Assembly (NCBI GenBank): GCA_019096065.1
Contig: JAGUCH010000003.1
Coordinates: forward strand, 1,550,001 to 1,614,000
Length of the DNA stretch: 64,000 nt
Direction: 5' to 3'
Origin: Paracyclopina nana
Taxonomy: Eukaryota > Arthropoda > Copepoda > Cyclopoida > Cyclopettidae
The translations under genes and the position numbers were made by a program. The notes beneath the pieces were generated by a model. That model had not been told where the DNA came from. It saw nothing but the letters and a program-made list of their open reading frames with translations, and did no database searches. Below are positions 1-10,582 of this stretch, one piece after another (the first letter of the stretch is position 1; each line of letters opens with the position of its first letter).

Positions 1-50
1 ATCAACCTTCTTTTTTGAACTTAATTCTTAAATCGACTCCTCTTTCCAGA

Positions 51-515
51 TGGGATTCAGTGACTCGGACGGAAAGCAAGGATTTGCTGAACAGTACAAC
101 CAAAGGCGTGAGTCACACTTGTCCTCATTACAACTGAAAGAGGAAGAAATGCGACAAAAATTTGTCATTCGAGTCAAGGAGAAGGAGGCTGAACTCAAAG
201 ATGCCGAAAAGGATGTATGTTAAATTTTCCGATTAGTAAACTTTACTTTAGAGCAATATTTTAATATTTGGCCATTAAAAAAGTCCTTAAAATGGCGCTA
301 TTTTATTCATATGGTGACATTTTTTTCAGTTGCATGCAAGGTTTGACGACATGAAGGTGTCAGTGTCCGAAGAGAAGAAACAAGTGGAAGAACAGCGAAG
401 ACTTGTGGAGGAACAAATTGCTGACTTCCAAAGGCGAAAGGCCCAATACGAAGATGAAAAACTCAACTCTGGTCACCACACTCTGACATTGGGGAAATTC
501 GGGAAGAAGAAATAA
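51..515 (+). CDS. Septin, C-terminal exons (partial, septin 6/8/11-like)
   Basis: Only the 3' end of this gene is in the window. One exon (51-214) follows a CAG acceptor and ends at GTATGT; the last exon is 330-515 and stops at TAA. Together they encode an end-of-G-domain segment (MGFSDSDGKQGF) followed by a long charged coiled coil containing KEEEMRQKFVIRVKEKEAEL. This matches the C-terminal coiled coil of the septin 6/8/11 subgroup (Drosophila Sep2/Sep5 type), which mediates filament pairing. Septins are GTP-binding cytoskeletal filament proteins at the cortex and cytokinetic ring. The GTPase domain lies upstream of the window. The intron is 115 bp. An AATAAA-type signal lies near 611, before RABL2. 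Family assignment is firm; the exact paralogue is inferred. Confidence 0.85.
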
Positions 516-801
516 CGAAAACAATCATTTGACTTGCCATAGCATTTTTTCATGCCAAACTCTCATTCAAAACCTCTTCTGTAACTAACCACTTTTGCAA
601 AGACATCGAAAAATAAATAATTTAGCTTAACCACCCCTTATTATTATGCCATAATGTTATAGTATAAGAGAGAACTATTTCCAATTGGTTGCACTCTAAT
701 AGCGGAGCTGAGGGTTGCAGTTAAAGGAGAAAGCTCACCTCATTGTATACCTGGAATCAGCCAATTTGGCTTTCAGTATCGCCGAAGCAAACTATGAAAA
801 A

Positions 802-2479
802 ATGTCAACATTGCCAGCAGAAACCAAAACTGATGCTCAAGGGGAGCAGATTGAATTAGATTATGACAAAGCTACCTCGAAGGGTGAAGTTGCCGTCAAA
901 GTTATTTGCTTAGGTGACAGTGCAGTGGGAAAGTCTAAGTAAGTAGTTCAGCAGGGGGTTTCCTAGAAAACGACTAATTTACTTGTTATACAGGCTCGTT
1001 GACAGATACCTAATTGATGGATTCTCCCCTCAAAGACTTTCTACTTATGCTCTCAACTTGTTCAGGCATAGAACTGTTCTGAATGATGAGAAGATCCTCA
1101 TAGGTAAATATTAAAATTGATTGCAAATATTAATTTATCCTTGATAAGGCTTTACTGACATGTGCCAAAGATGCATCTATGCATGTTGTCAACTGAGAAT
1201 GAGTGTCAACTAAGTTTGACTGTTTGAGTCAACTGAGAATGAGTCTCAACTGAGAGTGTGAGTCTCAACTGAGAGTGTGAGTCTCAACTTAGAGTGTGAG
1301 TCTCAACTGAGAGTGTGAGTCTCAACTGAGAGTGTGAGTCTCAACTGAGAGTGTGAGTCTCAACTGAGAGTGTGAGTCTCAACTGAGAGTGTGAGTCTCA
1401 ACTGAGAGTGTGAGTCTCAACTGAGAGTGTGAGTCTCAACTGAGAGTGTGAGTCTCAACTGAGAGTGTGAGTCTCAACTGAGAGTGTGAGTCTCAACTGA
1501 GAGTGTGAGTCTCAACTGAGAGTGTGAGTCTCAACTAAGACTCTAAGAGTTGGTCTCAATTGAGAGTTGGTCTCAACTAAGACTCTGAGAGTTGGTCTCA
1601 ACTGAGATTGAGTCTCAACTGAAAATGGGTCCTTACTGAGAATAAGTCTAAGCTGAGAATGAGTCTAAACTGAGAGTGTGAACAGCAACTGAGAGTGTGA
1701 ATAGCAGCTGAGAGTGTGAACAGCAAATGAAAATCGGAGTCTCAACAATGAGTCTGAGTCTCAACTGAGATAGTGAGTCTCAACTGAGAATTTGAGTCTC
1801 AACTGAGATTGTGAGTCTCAACTGAGATTGTGAGTCTCAACTGAGATAGTGAGTCTCAACTGAGATTGTGAGTCTCAACTGAGATTGTGAGTCTCAACTG
1901 AGATTGTGAGTCTCAACTGATAATTTGTGTCTCAACTGAGAATGAGTCTCAACTGAGAGTGTTAGTCTCAAATGAGAGTGGGTTTCAATTAAGAGTGGTA
2001 ACCTCTAAGAAAGAGGTATTATAAATTACCTGTTTTATTAGATTTCTGGGATACTGCTGGCCAGGAGAAATTCAATTCCATGCACCCTTCATACTACCAT
2101 CAAGCTCATGCATGCATTATGGTATTTGATGCCACTAGGAAAAATACTTACAAAAGCTTGGCCAATTGGTATGATGAAATGAGAAGATACAGACCCAGCA
2201 TTCCCTGCATTTGTGCGGTCAACAAAATTGATGGTAAATTATTGTCCAAGGCAAGGCAACAGAGCATTTCAATCGCCTAATTTTTTAGAGAATCCTGAGG
2301 TGACCAGTAAGTCATTTGCATTTTGTACCAAGAACGATATTCCGTTGTTCTATGTGTCAGCGTCTGATGGCACCAATGTGGTCAAAATGTTTAACTCTGC
2401 CATTGAGAAGGCTGTTGAATACAAGAAGAATCCCTTGGACATTGAAGACCAAATAATGGAAGAATTGGAAAACTTTTAA
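802..2479 (+). CDS. RABL2: RABL2 small GTPase
   Basis: Four phase-consistent exons (802-938, 994-1103, 2042-2233, 2289-2479) encode 209 aa. P-loop GDSAVGKSK, switch II DFWDTAGQEKFNSMH, NKID and SADGTNVV motifs are all present, and the tail ends in QIMEELENF. These are the hallmarks of RABL2, an atypical Rab that lacks C-terminal prenylation cysteines and acts in ciliary/flagellar intraflagellar transport. I chose ATG 802 as the first in-frame ATG; the open frame runs further upstream without one. Intron 2 is unusually long (938 bp) because a 19-bp tandem repeat fills it. A poly(A) signal AATAAA lies at 2534-2539. Its presence implies the organism has or recently had motile or sensory cilia. 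Confidence 0.93.
1190..2000. repeat. 19-bp minisatellite inside RABL2 intron 2
   Basis: About 800 bp of tandem copies of a unit close to TGAGAGTGTGAGTCTCAAC. The centre (about 1250-1540) is nearly homogeneous. The flanks are degenerate, with GAGATTGTGAGTCTCAAC variants at 1770-1920 and other diverged units between. The unit contains a near-palindrome (CTCAACTGAG), so each copy can form a short imperfect stem. It lies wholly between a donor at 1104 and an acceptor at 2041. Confidence 0.97.
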
Positions 2480-2759
2480 GTTCAATGAGAAAAAAAAAAT
2501 CATACTGTGGATACTTTTAATTTTATGATTTCCAATAAAGGAACAATAAGCTAGTTCTGTTTGAGATTCAGAAATGGAATTTTTGCGACGCTATTCTAGC
2601 TTCTTTTAGCAACTTCTTGACAAGTTTTGAAAGGTCACATACTTTACTAGAGGTGATGGTATTTAATTAGGCATATCTTATCAGCAAACCTGAATTATGT
2701 AAAGAAACTCTGGTCGCTCTCTCAACTGACCCAAACTGCTTTGAAATAAAGCAAATCAG

Positions 2760-2767
2760 TATAAAAT
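2760..2767 (+). promoter_or_regulatory. TATA box of the Gly/Tyr-rich secreted protein gene
   Basis: TATAAAAT lies about 70 bp upstream of the ATG at 2837, leaving room for a short 5' UTR with initiation near 2790. A clean TATA box suits a strongly and tissue-specifically expressed structural gene. Confidence 0.65.
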
Positions 2768-2836
2768 GGCTAGGGTGGCTGTGGCAAAGCATCAATCCAG
2801 GCATTTCCTTTGCAGTGGATACAACTCAAGAGCAAA

Positions 2837-3464
2837 ATGAAGACCATCGCAATCGTGAGTCCCAAAAATCCTATTATATAGCCCTTTCTTCACTATAAAA
2901 AAGATATTCAATTGAAAAATTGCCTGTATAAATTAATGCTAAGTAATTTTACATTTGCAGATCTTTGCAATTTTGGCTGTTGCCAATGGTGACTCTGGGC
3001 CAGCCGCTGATGCAGCTGCAGATGCATCAGCCGATGCTCAATACTTGTCTTCCTACGGCATGAATCCATACGGCATGAATTCCTACGGCATGAATTCCTA
3101 CGGAGGCTTGAACTCGTACAACGCGCTTGGATCTTACGGAGGCCTGAACGCTTACAACGGCTTGGGATCTTACGGAGGCTTGAACGCTTACAACGGCTTG
3201 GGCTCCTCTTACGGAGGCTTGAATGCGTATAACGGCTTGGGATCTTACGGCTTGAACTCTTACAACGGCTTGGGCTCTTACGGCATGGGCTCTTACGGCT
3301 TGGGATCTGGATACGGCGGATACAGCCCTTACGCCAGCAGCTACGGATACGGAAAGAAGAAGAGGTCCGCTGATGCTGAGCCTTTCTTTTTCGGCCGCAG
3401 CAGATATTTCGGCCGCCCTTACGCCTTCTCCTATCCCAGTTACTACGGAGGATACCATTTCTAA
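2837..3464 (+). CDS. Gly/Tyr/Ser-rich secreted repeat protein (cuticle- or peptide-precursor-like)
   Basis: Two exons (2837-2854, 2961-3464) encode 173 aa. The start gives a signal peptide, MKTIAIIFAILAVANGDSG. Next comes an Ala/Asp-rich stretch, then about ten imperfect repeats of the type SYGGLNAYNGLG and NSYGM. The C-terminal part follows a multibasic KKKR site and contains FFFGR and RYFGR. Low-complexity Gly-Tyr repeats are typical of arthropod cuticular or other extracellular matrix proteins. The multibasic site and the two Phe-Gly-Arg motifs would also fit processed, amidated peptides. The short first exon ending within the signal peptide is a common layout for arthropod cuticle genes. 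Function is not established from sequence. Confidence 0.8.
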
Positions 3465-4012
3465 GGATTTCGCACCAGATTTGTAACAGATACTGCCAGC
3501 TCCATTTACAACCAATTTTGATTGAATTAACCAGTGAATCCAAATTCGAAATACAGAAATACCATTTTGCTCAAATTGCAGTTTTTGGTACCCATAGTAT
3601 TTTTCATGGCCAGGCTCTTAATGCAAGAACGTTTTTGAAAGTGACTCAAAAGTGCAAATGGGGCTTTTTTTACCTTGCCACTTCATATGCACTTTACTTG
3701 AGAGTTCTCTAAAAAATTAGGCATGCTGTAACTATAGCGCATAATTTAGTACATAAGTCATCAAAAATTAGCCTTTTTGGTTTGGATAAGGATTTGGATA
3801 TAATTTTACTTAACAAATAAAATATTTGCTTTTTCTGCATCGCCACAGAAAATGAAACTAGGGTAAAGCATCTTTAGTTTTTCGTCCATATTTCTCACAA
3901 GCACGAGGCGCTTAATGAATTTCTCTAGCTAGTAAAAGCTCTTTAATTTTAACAGCGAGGCCAGTTTCATAAAGGTCGCGGGCTTCAGCGTATGGAAGAT
4001 TTTCTGCTTAGA
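3465..4012. other. Spacer between secreted protein gene and receptor gene
   Basis: Contains the 3' UTR of the upstream gene (AATAAA-type signal near 3815) and the receptor promoter region. No further gene seen. Confidence 0.6.
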
Positions 4013-5508
4013 ATGAATTTCACAAATCTTTTCGAGGAAGATGATGACAACACGAGCAGTAAGCGCTAGAAAGCATTTTGGTTATTCGCCATACGTTGTT
4101 TATTTGATATACTCTTTAGGCTGCAATTATGCACTAAATTGGACAAAAATAGGCTTTGTCCTAGACAGCAGCAACAATTCTCACTTGGAAGAGCTTTCTA
4201 AGCAATCTTACGGTAATTTTCAATGAAAATCATTTTCGGATTCATTTTTGCACATTTTTTTCCTGCCAGAATTTTGGCAAGACTTGAACAAGCATTCAAT
4301 ATTGAGGTTTACATCAGTTGCAGTCAGCTTCTTCACCAGTATATTTGCGGCGCCTGCCATCCTCAATATCATCCAGTACAACCAAAATCGACACATCAGG
4401 TTATGCAAAGGCTAATTAAAGCATAGGTCAGCACTAAATTATTTTTGCTTCATTCCAAGGACAATTCTGCATCATATGGAGACAGGCATAATGTGGCATG
4501 GCTTATTTGGAATTTGCCCCATTCAGTTGCTAGAGGGCGCTAGGCTCGCTTTTGGGCCAATTCATCCTTTCTTCTGTCAACTCATTTTCCTCTTGAGGAA
4601 TTCGACTGCTTCAGTCGGTGCACTGATCTCCTTGGATGCTCTAGTAATTTTTAGGGTCAGAAATCTAATATGGATTTTGCAGCACTAGATTATTATACAA
4701 TATTGCTTTGTTTTAGTATCTATTCATTTTCGTGTTCAAAAACTTTGCCCCGCTTGATGAGGATTTTTTCGCTCGATTTCTTCACATCAGCATTGGACTA
4801 TTCACGCTTGCATATGCACTCATTTTCCTCTACATCCCAGGAAAAATGCCAATCAATTACTACATTTGCACCGGTCAAGACCCCTCAAGTGACCCTTATG
4901 ACCACAAAAAGGTACATAATTACAACAACCTTTTCTATTATAAGAAAATCCATTGAATTTTGCCTTTAGTTTGCTATGAATGCAATTTTGCCAGCATTGT
5001 CACTCCTCTGCTACTTCACGCTCAGTCTCAAAATCCGTTGGCATAAGCGTAAGCTTAACGCACCTCCGAATATTAACGTTAATACAGAACAGCAAGAAAA
5101 TGCCGAAGAACCAGAGCCACCTTCCGTAACTTGCTACCAAATGGCCAAGGTTGCTAATAAATCAACCGTGGCCAATTTTGGTGTAGTGGTAAGCCAAAAA
5201 AAAGTAACTCTTTACAAAAAGAACCTTTTTCATCAAACTGTTTTAGCTTTTGGGCTTCATGATGATGACTCATTCCCTTTTATTCAGCCTGGTCATCAAC
5301 AAAATGACATCACAGCAAATCATGTCAGACACCCTAAGTATAACCCCAAAAAACTGTTTTTGTTCATTTCTTGCAAGAAGGAACTTTGAAATATTTTTTT
5401 TCAGGCTCGTTTCTAATCTATGCTCATTTGAGCTACATCTCCTTCTACTTTTGGGGTTTCATGGCCATTTCCTACTACAAAAATCCAGATCTGAGAACAA
5501 GTGAATAA
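4013..5508 (+). CDS. Seven-transmembrane receptor, putative GPCR
   Basis: Eight phase-consistent exons (4013-4058, 4120-4212, 4270-4399, 4460-4655, 4717-4911, 4970-5188, 5247-5337, 5405-5508) encode 357 aa. The N-terminus is acidic, has NFT, NTS, NWT and NNS glycosylation sites and no signal peptide. Seven hydrophobic segments follow: TM1 around SVAVSFFTSIFAAPAIL, TM3 around PFFCQLIFLLRNSTAS with a conserved-position Cys, a weak DRY equivalent (VIFRYLF), TM5 around LPALSLLCYFTLSL, and TM7 SYISFYFWGFMAISYY ending YYKNPDLR. This is the topology of a rhodopsin-like GPCR. The ligand and subfamily cannot be assigned; it looks like a divergent arthropod receptor. No single exon is long enough to reveal the gene alone. 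Confidence 0.8.
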
Positions 5509-6331
5509 TTTTTAATGTCACACAAAATTCCAATTTTCTACCTAAACGCAAATCCACCCAAACGCAGTCCACTTTTACGCAAATCTGGTTATAAATGTAC
5601 ATTTACTTCTCACTATTTTAGAGGGTGTCATGGTCATTTATGTCGCAAAAATTACTCTAAGGGATTTTATATAATATGTGTCGGAATAGGCCAGGATTTC
5701 AAATTTGGTGCCAATGTGACTATAAATCCAGTCGACCCAATAATCACTGATTGAGCATAAATCATGAAAAATAATTTTCCTTACTTTTATTGTTGATAAA
5801 TATAGTGGAATTGTTAGGATACAGTCAATCAAATTGCATTTGGGAGGACTGCGTTTTGGTGGATTTGCGGTTAGACAGATATACCCAAAATTCGCATATG
5901 ACTTTTCTCTTTTCCAGACTTTATGGAGCTATTTTTGCAACGATGATCATCATGGACTGAAAGAAATGTAGATGTTAATTTCAACGCCGAGTCAGAACTT
6001 TGTTTATTCTGTTCACAGCTTGCGAAGGAAAAGCTCACAACCTTACCAAGTATAGAAATGATGTTAACACATGTGGTACGATAAAACACATAGATTATTG
6101 TATATACGTAAATAGCACACATAAGAGGTGATGGCATTTTTCAACAGGTGATTTAAGGATGGCACATAAAAAAAAGAGAACTACATGAGTTTCTACACAT
6201 GTAAGCCGTGTTAAGTGTGTTTTTGCAATTTAATATTTATATAGCTGCAGTTGAAGCTAAAGCTTTGGAATTTTTTGTCATGGCCTCGGCTTTTTTCTGC
6301 GAAAGGCTTTGTGCAGAAACGACCTCTGCCG
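5509..6331. other. Spacer with a 27-bp inverted repeat pair
   Basis: Tail-to-tail interval between the receptor (+) and extended synaptotagmin (-). It holds two inverted 27-bp arms at 5544-5570 and 5846-5872. No coding exon is supported. Confidence 0.6.
5544..5872. repeat. Inverted repeat pair, possible MITE remnant
   Basis: Left arm 5544-5570 (core CGCAAATCCACC, then CGCAGTCC) is matched in reverse complement by 5846-5872 (core GGTGGATTTGCGG) at 25 of 27 positions. About 275 bp of AT-rich non-coding DNA separates the arms. A second partial copy of the motif (ACGCAAATC) follows the left arm. No transposase ORF and no clear target duplication were found. Confidence 0.55.
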
Positions 6332-9300
6332 TCAGTCCGAGTCCTCATCGACCTCTACGAGGTCATACCAATGGCCTGAGATATCATTTTGGGTCAAGTT
6401 GATCAGCACTCTTCCCATAGTTGCTCTTCTTGAAAACATGCCCTTTCTGTCCACAACAGTGACCTCTAATTGAGTCGAGGCCAATTTTGAGGACGGGATG
6501 TCGTAGTCGAAATTCTCCTCGTACACAGGGTTGACAGTGTCCTTGATGGCAGAGGACTTTTTCTTGGACTTTTTGGACCTCTCTGGCAGCAAGTAGAGCT
6601 TCACATACGGATCTGGAGGGTCAGGCAGGTCTCCTCCAGGCAATCCGGAAGCCTCATGAACTGTGACCTTGAGGACCTCTTTTTTGCTGTCATAACGCAT
6701 GCTCAATTTGACCTTGCCAGGACCTACCGTGGGTCTCCTCCTCAGCTCAGTTTCACGGTTCAAAAATGAATCAATTTCCACATTGTTGCCTAGTTCACAA
6801 AGAAGAACAATAGCGGCGTTTTAAAAAACATTAAAAAAATAGTGGAGAGCTTACCTGTGGACTTTATCATGGGTTCAATGGTTGATCCAACCATTTCATC
6901 CAGGGCAGGAACTTTGCTTTCTTTTCTTAGCTTCTCTTCTAGATTCGTTTCTTTTACATCAGCCATTGGTGTTTCCTATTGAAAAAAAAATTACAAACTT
7001 GATTGAAAAGCATCATATTTTTTTTAATATTACAAAATGGTTGCATGTTAGTACTAAGTGCAGCTGAGGTGAGTTAGTAAAAGCTTCAAAATCAAGGCTA
7101 ATTTTGTTTAATTATTTTTCTAGTGGTTGACCTACCACTTCATCTACTAAAGTAGGCATGTTGTCATTTTTCAGTATTTGTGGGCTACTACTTGCTTCAG
7201 CTTGCTCCACTAGGGGTATCTAGGATGTTTAGAATATTTTGAAGAGCTCTCATTAAAATATGAAATCCTGGCAGCAACACTTCAATGTTTTTTAAAAACT
7301 CACCTTTTGCTCTGTTTTGCTTGGAAAAGTTGGCTTGGGCTGAATGGCATCTGACAGCTTGGTCTCTTTTCTTGCTGCCTTTTTCAAGCATCTCACATTG
7401 ACAGCCAAGTTGATGGTTGCGCTGCCACCATAAGTTGTCTTCAAGTTGAACGGCTGCTTGGAGTACTCCATGCCTGGAGAGTCCATAATGTCAGAGGTTC
7501 TGATGGTTTTGGATCCAATTTCCTTGTCTTTGTGCCCAGAGTCCTTGATTGTGATGTGGAGGTCATCCGAGTGGGGATTGCCCACGAGAAACACGAATCC
7601 TTGCTCAAATACTGGGTCAGTGTCAAAGTATTGTGGCCACGTGCACTGAGATTCACCTGTTGAAAGTTGGATCGAGAACAGTGCCAAAATCATACTATAA
7701 TTAAGTGCTCACCTTGGCCAACTTTCAATTCTACCACAGGACTGGGTTTTGAGCTCAGTTTGTTGGAAGAGGGAGCTTTGAGCCCATGACAAGAGTCCAC
7801 AAAAACGTGGATCAAGCATTGGGCCAATCCATGGTCGGCATGGTCACTCAGCACCGATTTATCCTTGGTAGCTGCCAACCAGGACAATGACATCAGGATC
7901 TTGCCAGTCTTGACATCTTCCAATTCTGTCCACATATCCGGAATGACTCCAGCATCCTCCACAACTTTTGTGGACACTGAGGCTCTCCCTGATTATTTTA
8001 TGCTTAAAATCTGGTAACCAAAATGAGCATATAACTTGATTTCATACCTAAGAATTCATCCTCTCCAGGATCATCATGATCGAGCACTTCAATAGTCAAT
8101 TGTTGCCCCCTGACAACTTCAATGGGGAAATCTGCATAGAAATTCCACTCTGGACTGACAGTGTTGTTGATCACTTTGGTCTGTACCCTCTTGGCTCCCA
8201 CTTGCAAAATTGCATAGGGATCAGATTTGCCCAGGCCGAGGACACCAATGTCCTTTTTCATCAGTTTCTCGGCCTTCTTCAAGTGCACTCTCAACACTCC
8301 GGCTGAATCCGGACACTTGAGATCCTTCGTTGTCACTTGGTCAGTCAAGGCCATGGTGAACTTGTTGGGGAGGACCATGAAGAAACCAATTTGCTCCAAG
8401 ACAATCTTGCGAATGATGTTGCTCAAGCCTGAACAATTGTTAAACAATGACTTTGAAAATGCTCGTGAAAGTTTGTTTAATGGGAGTTGCAAAGCTTTTT
8501 ACGATCTGTTCATGAGATTTTCTCCAAATCACAGTCCTTTTTTATGTGCAATTGTTATAAAGTACCATAAATGCAAATTCTACTGTAAACAAGGCAGCAA
8601 CAATGAATTACAAGCCTTTTGACTCATTTATGGTTCTTGAAGATTATCTAAAGCTTTTTGGGGGTACTGTGCATGATATCAACATGACATATGACAAGGT
8701 TGAAAAAAAAACATGGAATACTCACAGTTGCCTTTCAATTACCATATAGAAAAATAGTGATATGTCAAAATTAATTTTCTTTCTCAAATTACATTTCAAA
8801 ACTAAAATTACTTTCAACATCTAATTAAGAATGGAGCTTAAGGAAAACAGTGACTAAATTATACCTGGCGCATCCAGAGCATTGGCAAATCCGCCCAAGT
8901 CGAAATCGATGTCCGGTGTGGTCAAGAAGTAGACTTGGACGCCTCCAATAATTGGTATATCTGTGATGAGTGGCTTGAAGACAACCCTGAGAAGGCCACG
9001 AAGGCTGAAATCGCTGATCTTGGCCGTCATTTTCTTGAGGCTGAATTTGATGTCACAATCGGAGGCGAAAACGAGGTCCAAGTCCATGATGATCTCATCT
9101 CTGGCAATATTTTTCTCGTACACTTTGATGCCGGTCACTCTGGGGGGAACTCGGCCTAACACAACCTTCTCGAATTTGAAGCCTCCGAGGCCATAGCCCT
9201 CGAGGGCACTTTTCACAGCAGGCTCCACGGACTCATTGATGATTTTCCGTGTGTAGTGGCCAACATTGGGCCATAATTGCTGGATAATCGAATTGATCCA

Positions 9301-9683
9301 CTCTGCTCTTTCCTATAAACGGTTGAAAGTGTAAAACAAGCCAATAATGAGCATAGGAACGTTACCTTATCAGGAAAGAAGACCCAGGAGGGCAAATCTT
9401 CAACCCTGATGCGAGATTCAATCATGAGCTTCTCATCTGTCAAAGCTGCCTCTCTTGCTGCTGACAGTTTGTGGTCACGATCCGATTTCCATTGAGCTCT
9501 CAAAACACTCAAAAGCAGCGGAGTGATAAGCCAGGCCACAGAAAAGTCGTAGTATCCAATCAAGTAGATTGTGACCCAGCCTATGGATTTGACCACGAAT
9601 CTCTTGATCACCTTGATGACACTATCGGTGGCTGAATGCTCCTCATCAGCTGCCAAAGCCAGTTCTTTGCCAGTGTCAGCCAT
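6332..9683 (-). CDS. ESYT2: Extended synaptotagmin (ER-plasma membrane tether)
   Basis: Eight exons on the minus strand (9366-9683, 8865-9312, 8048-8428, 7713-7988, 7304-7656, 7136-7219, 6855-6975, 6332-6789) join in phase to 812 aa. The order is: a cytosolic N-terminus, a hydrophobic ER hairpin (about residues 35-65), an SMP lipid-transfer domain (about 100-270, starting AEWINSIIQQLWP), a first C2 domain (GVLRVHLKKAEKLMKKD, with a Ca-binding-type SDPYAILQVG loop), a second degenerate C2, a linker, and a C-terminal C2 (KVKLSMRYDSKKEVLKVTVHEA). E-Syts tether ER to plasma membrane and move glycerolipids. Two very short exons encode the acidic linker, a likely alternative-splicing site. Length and order match arthropod E-Syt. 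Confidence 0.95.
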
Positions 9684-10582
9684 GGCTGAAAAACAATGCG
9701 AATGAGTTCTACTATGCAAATACGGAATGAGACATTGAATCAGAGATTGTCAACGATGACTCTGACTTCTTCTCACAAAATGTGATAAGGAATTGTAGTA
9801 CATATGTGCAATGAGAATTAAAACTGCTTTTGAAGCTCCCATGACCACTGATTCATAGAATTAGCAAAGAGCCTGGTATGTATAATGAGTCCTGTTTTCT
9901 TTATATATACAGTGGCTCTTTGCTTTTTAAATATGCCCCCAAAGCAAATGATTTGTACATTATGCTCACTCAGTCAAACCTTTGATTTTGGTGGACAAAA
10001 AATCCATTCCTCCTGGATCAGAGAAGTACAAAAGAGGCTGAAAAAACACAATTGTCTTAAAAAACACTTGTGGACGCTTTGACAACTTAGTGGGCTTTCT
10101 ACTTGAAGCGACGTGGAAAATCGATTGTTTATAATAGCTTGACTCAAACGCTTATCTACGTGTTAGTAGTCAATCCACGAAAAACCTTTCTGATAAAAGT
10201 AATCCTCCTAAGATTACTGTATGGATATGCTAGATTAAAGCCCATATGACTAAATCGCAAAAAGCGTAAAATTCATTTAAAAAAGAGTGAAATTGTCTAG
10301 ACTTGTCAAAGTCAGTTTTAGCCAGATTTAAGTAAACACATTCCAATCAATAGCTGTTACCAAGAAACTCTGCTTATAATATTAATTCATAAATAATAAA
10401 AGGAAATTGATAAAAGTTTCTCGCAAGTTGCCTTGCTTCACCTGGACGATCGCTGGCATAAGATAAAAATAGCGATTTCATAGGCTGCTAGGCAAACACA
10501 AAAGTCACAATTTTGCTCTATGAGATGTTCATCTCAGCTGAAAAGTTTTTAGTCTTCATTCCTTCAAATGACTCGCTAGAAG
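9684..10582. other. Divergent intergenic region between E-Syt and the CUB-like gene
   Basis: About 0.9 kb serving the 5' ends of two divergently transcribed genes. No canonical TATA box, RNA gene or conserved ORF recognised. Confidence 0.55.

Noticed and set aside
2908..3543. 211-aa minus-strand ORF, Arg/Ser-rich
   Set aside because: Antisense shadow of the repetitive Gly/Tyr-rich gene; the repeats keep the opposite frame open.
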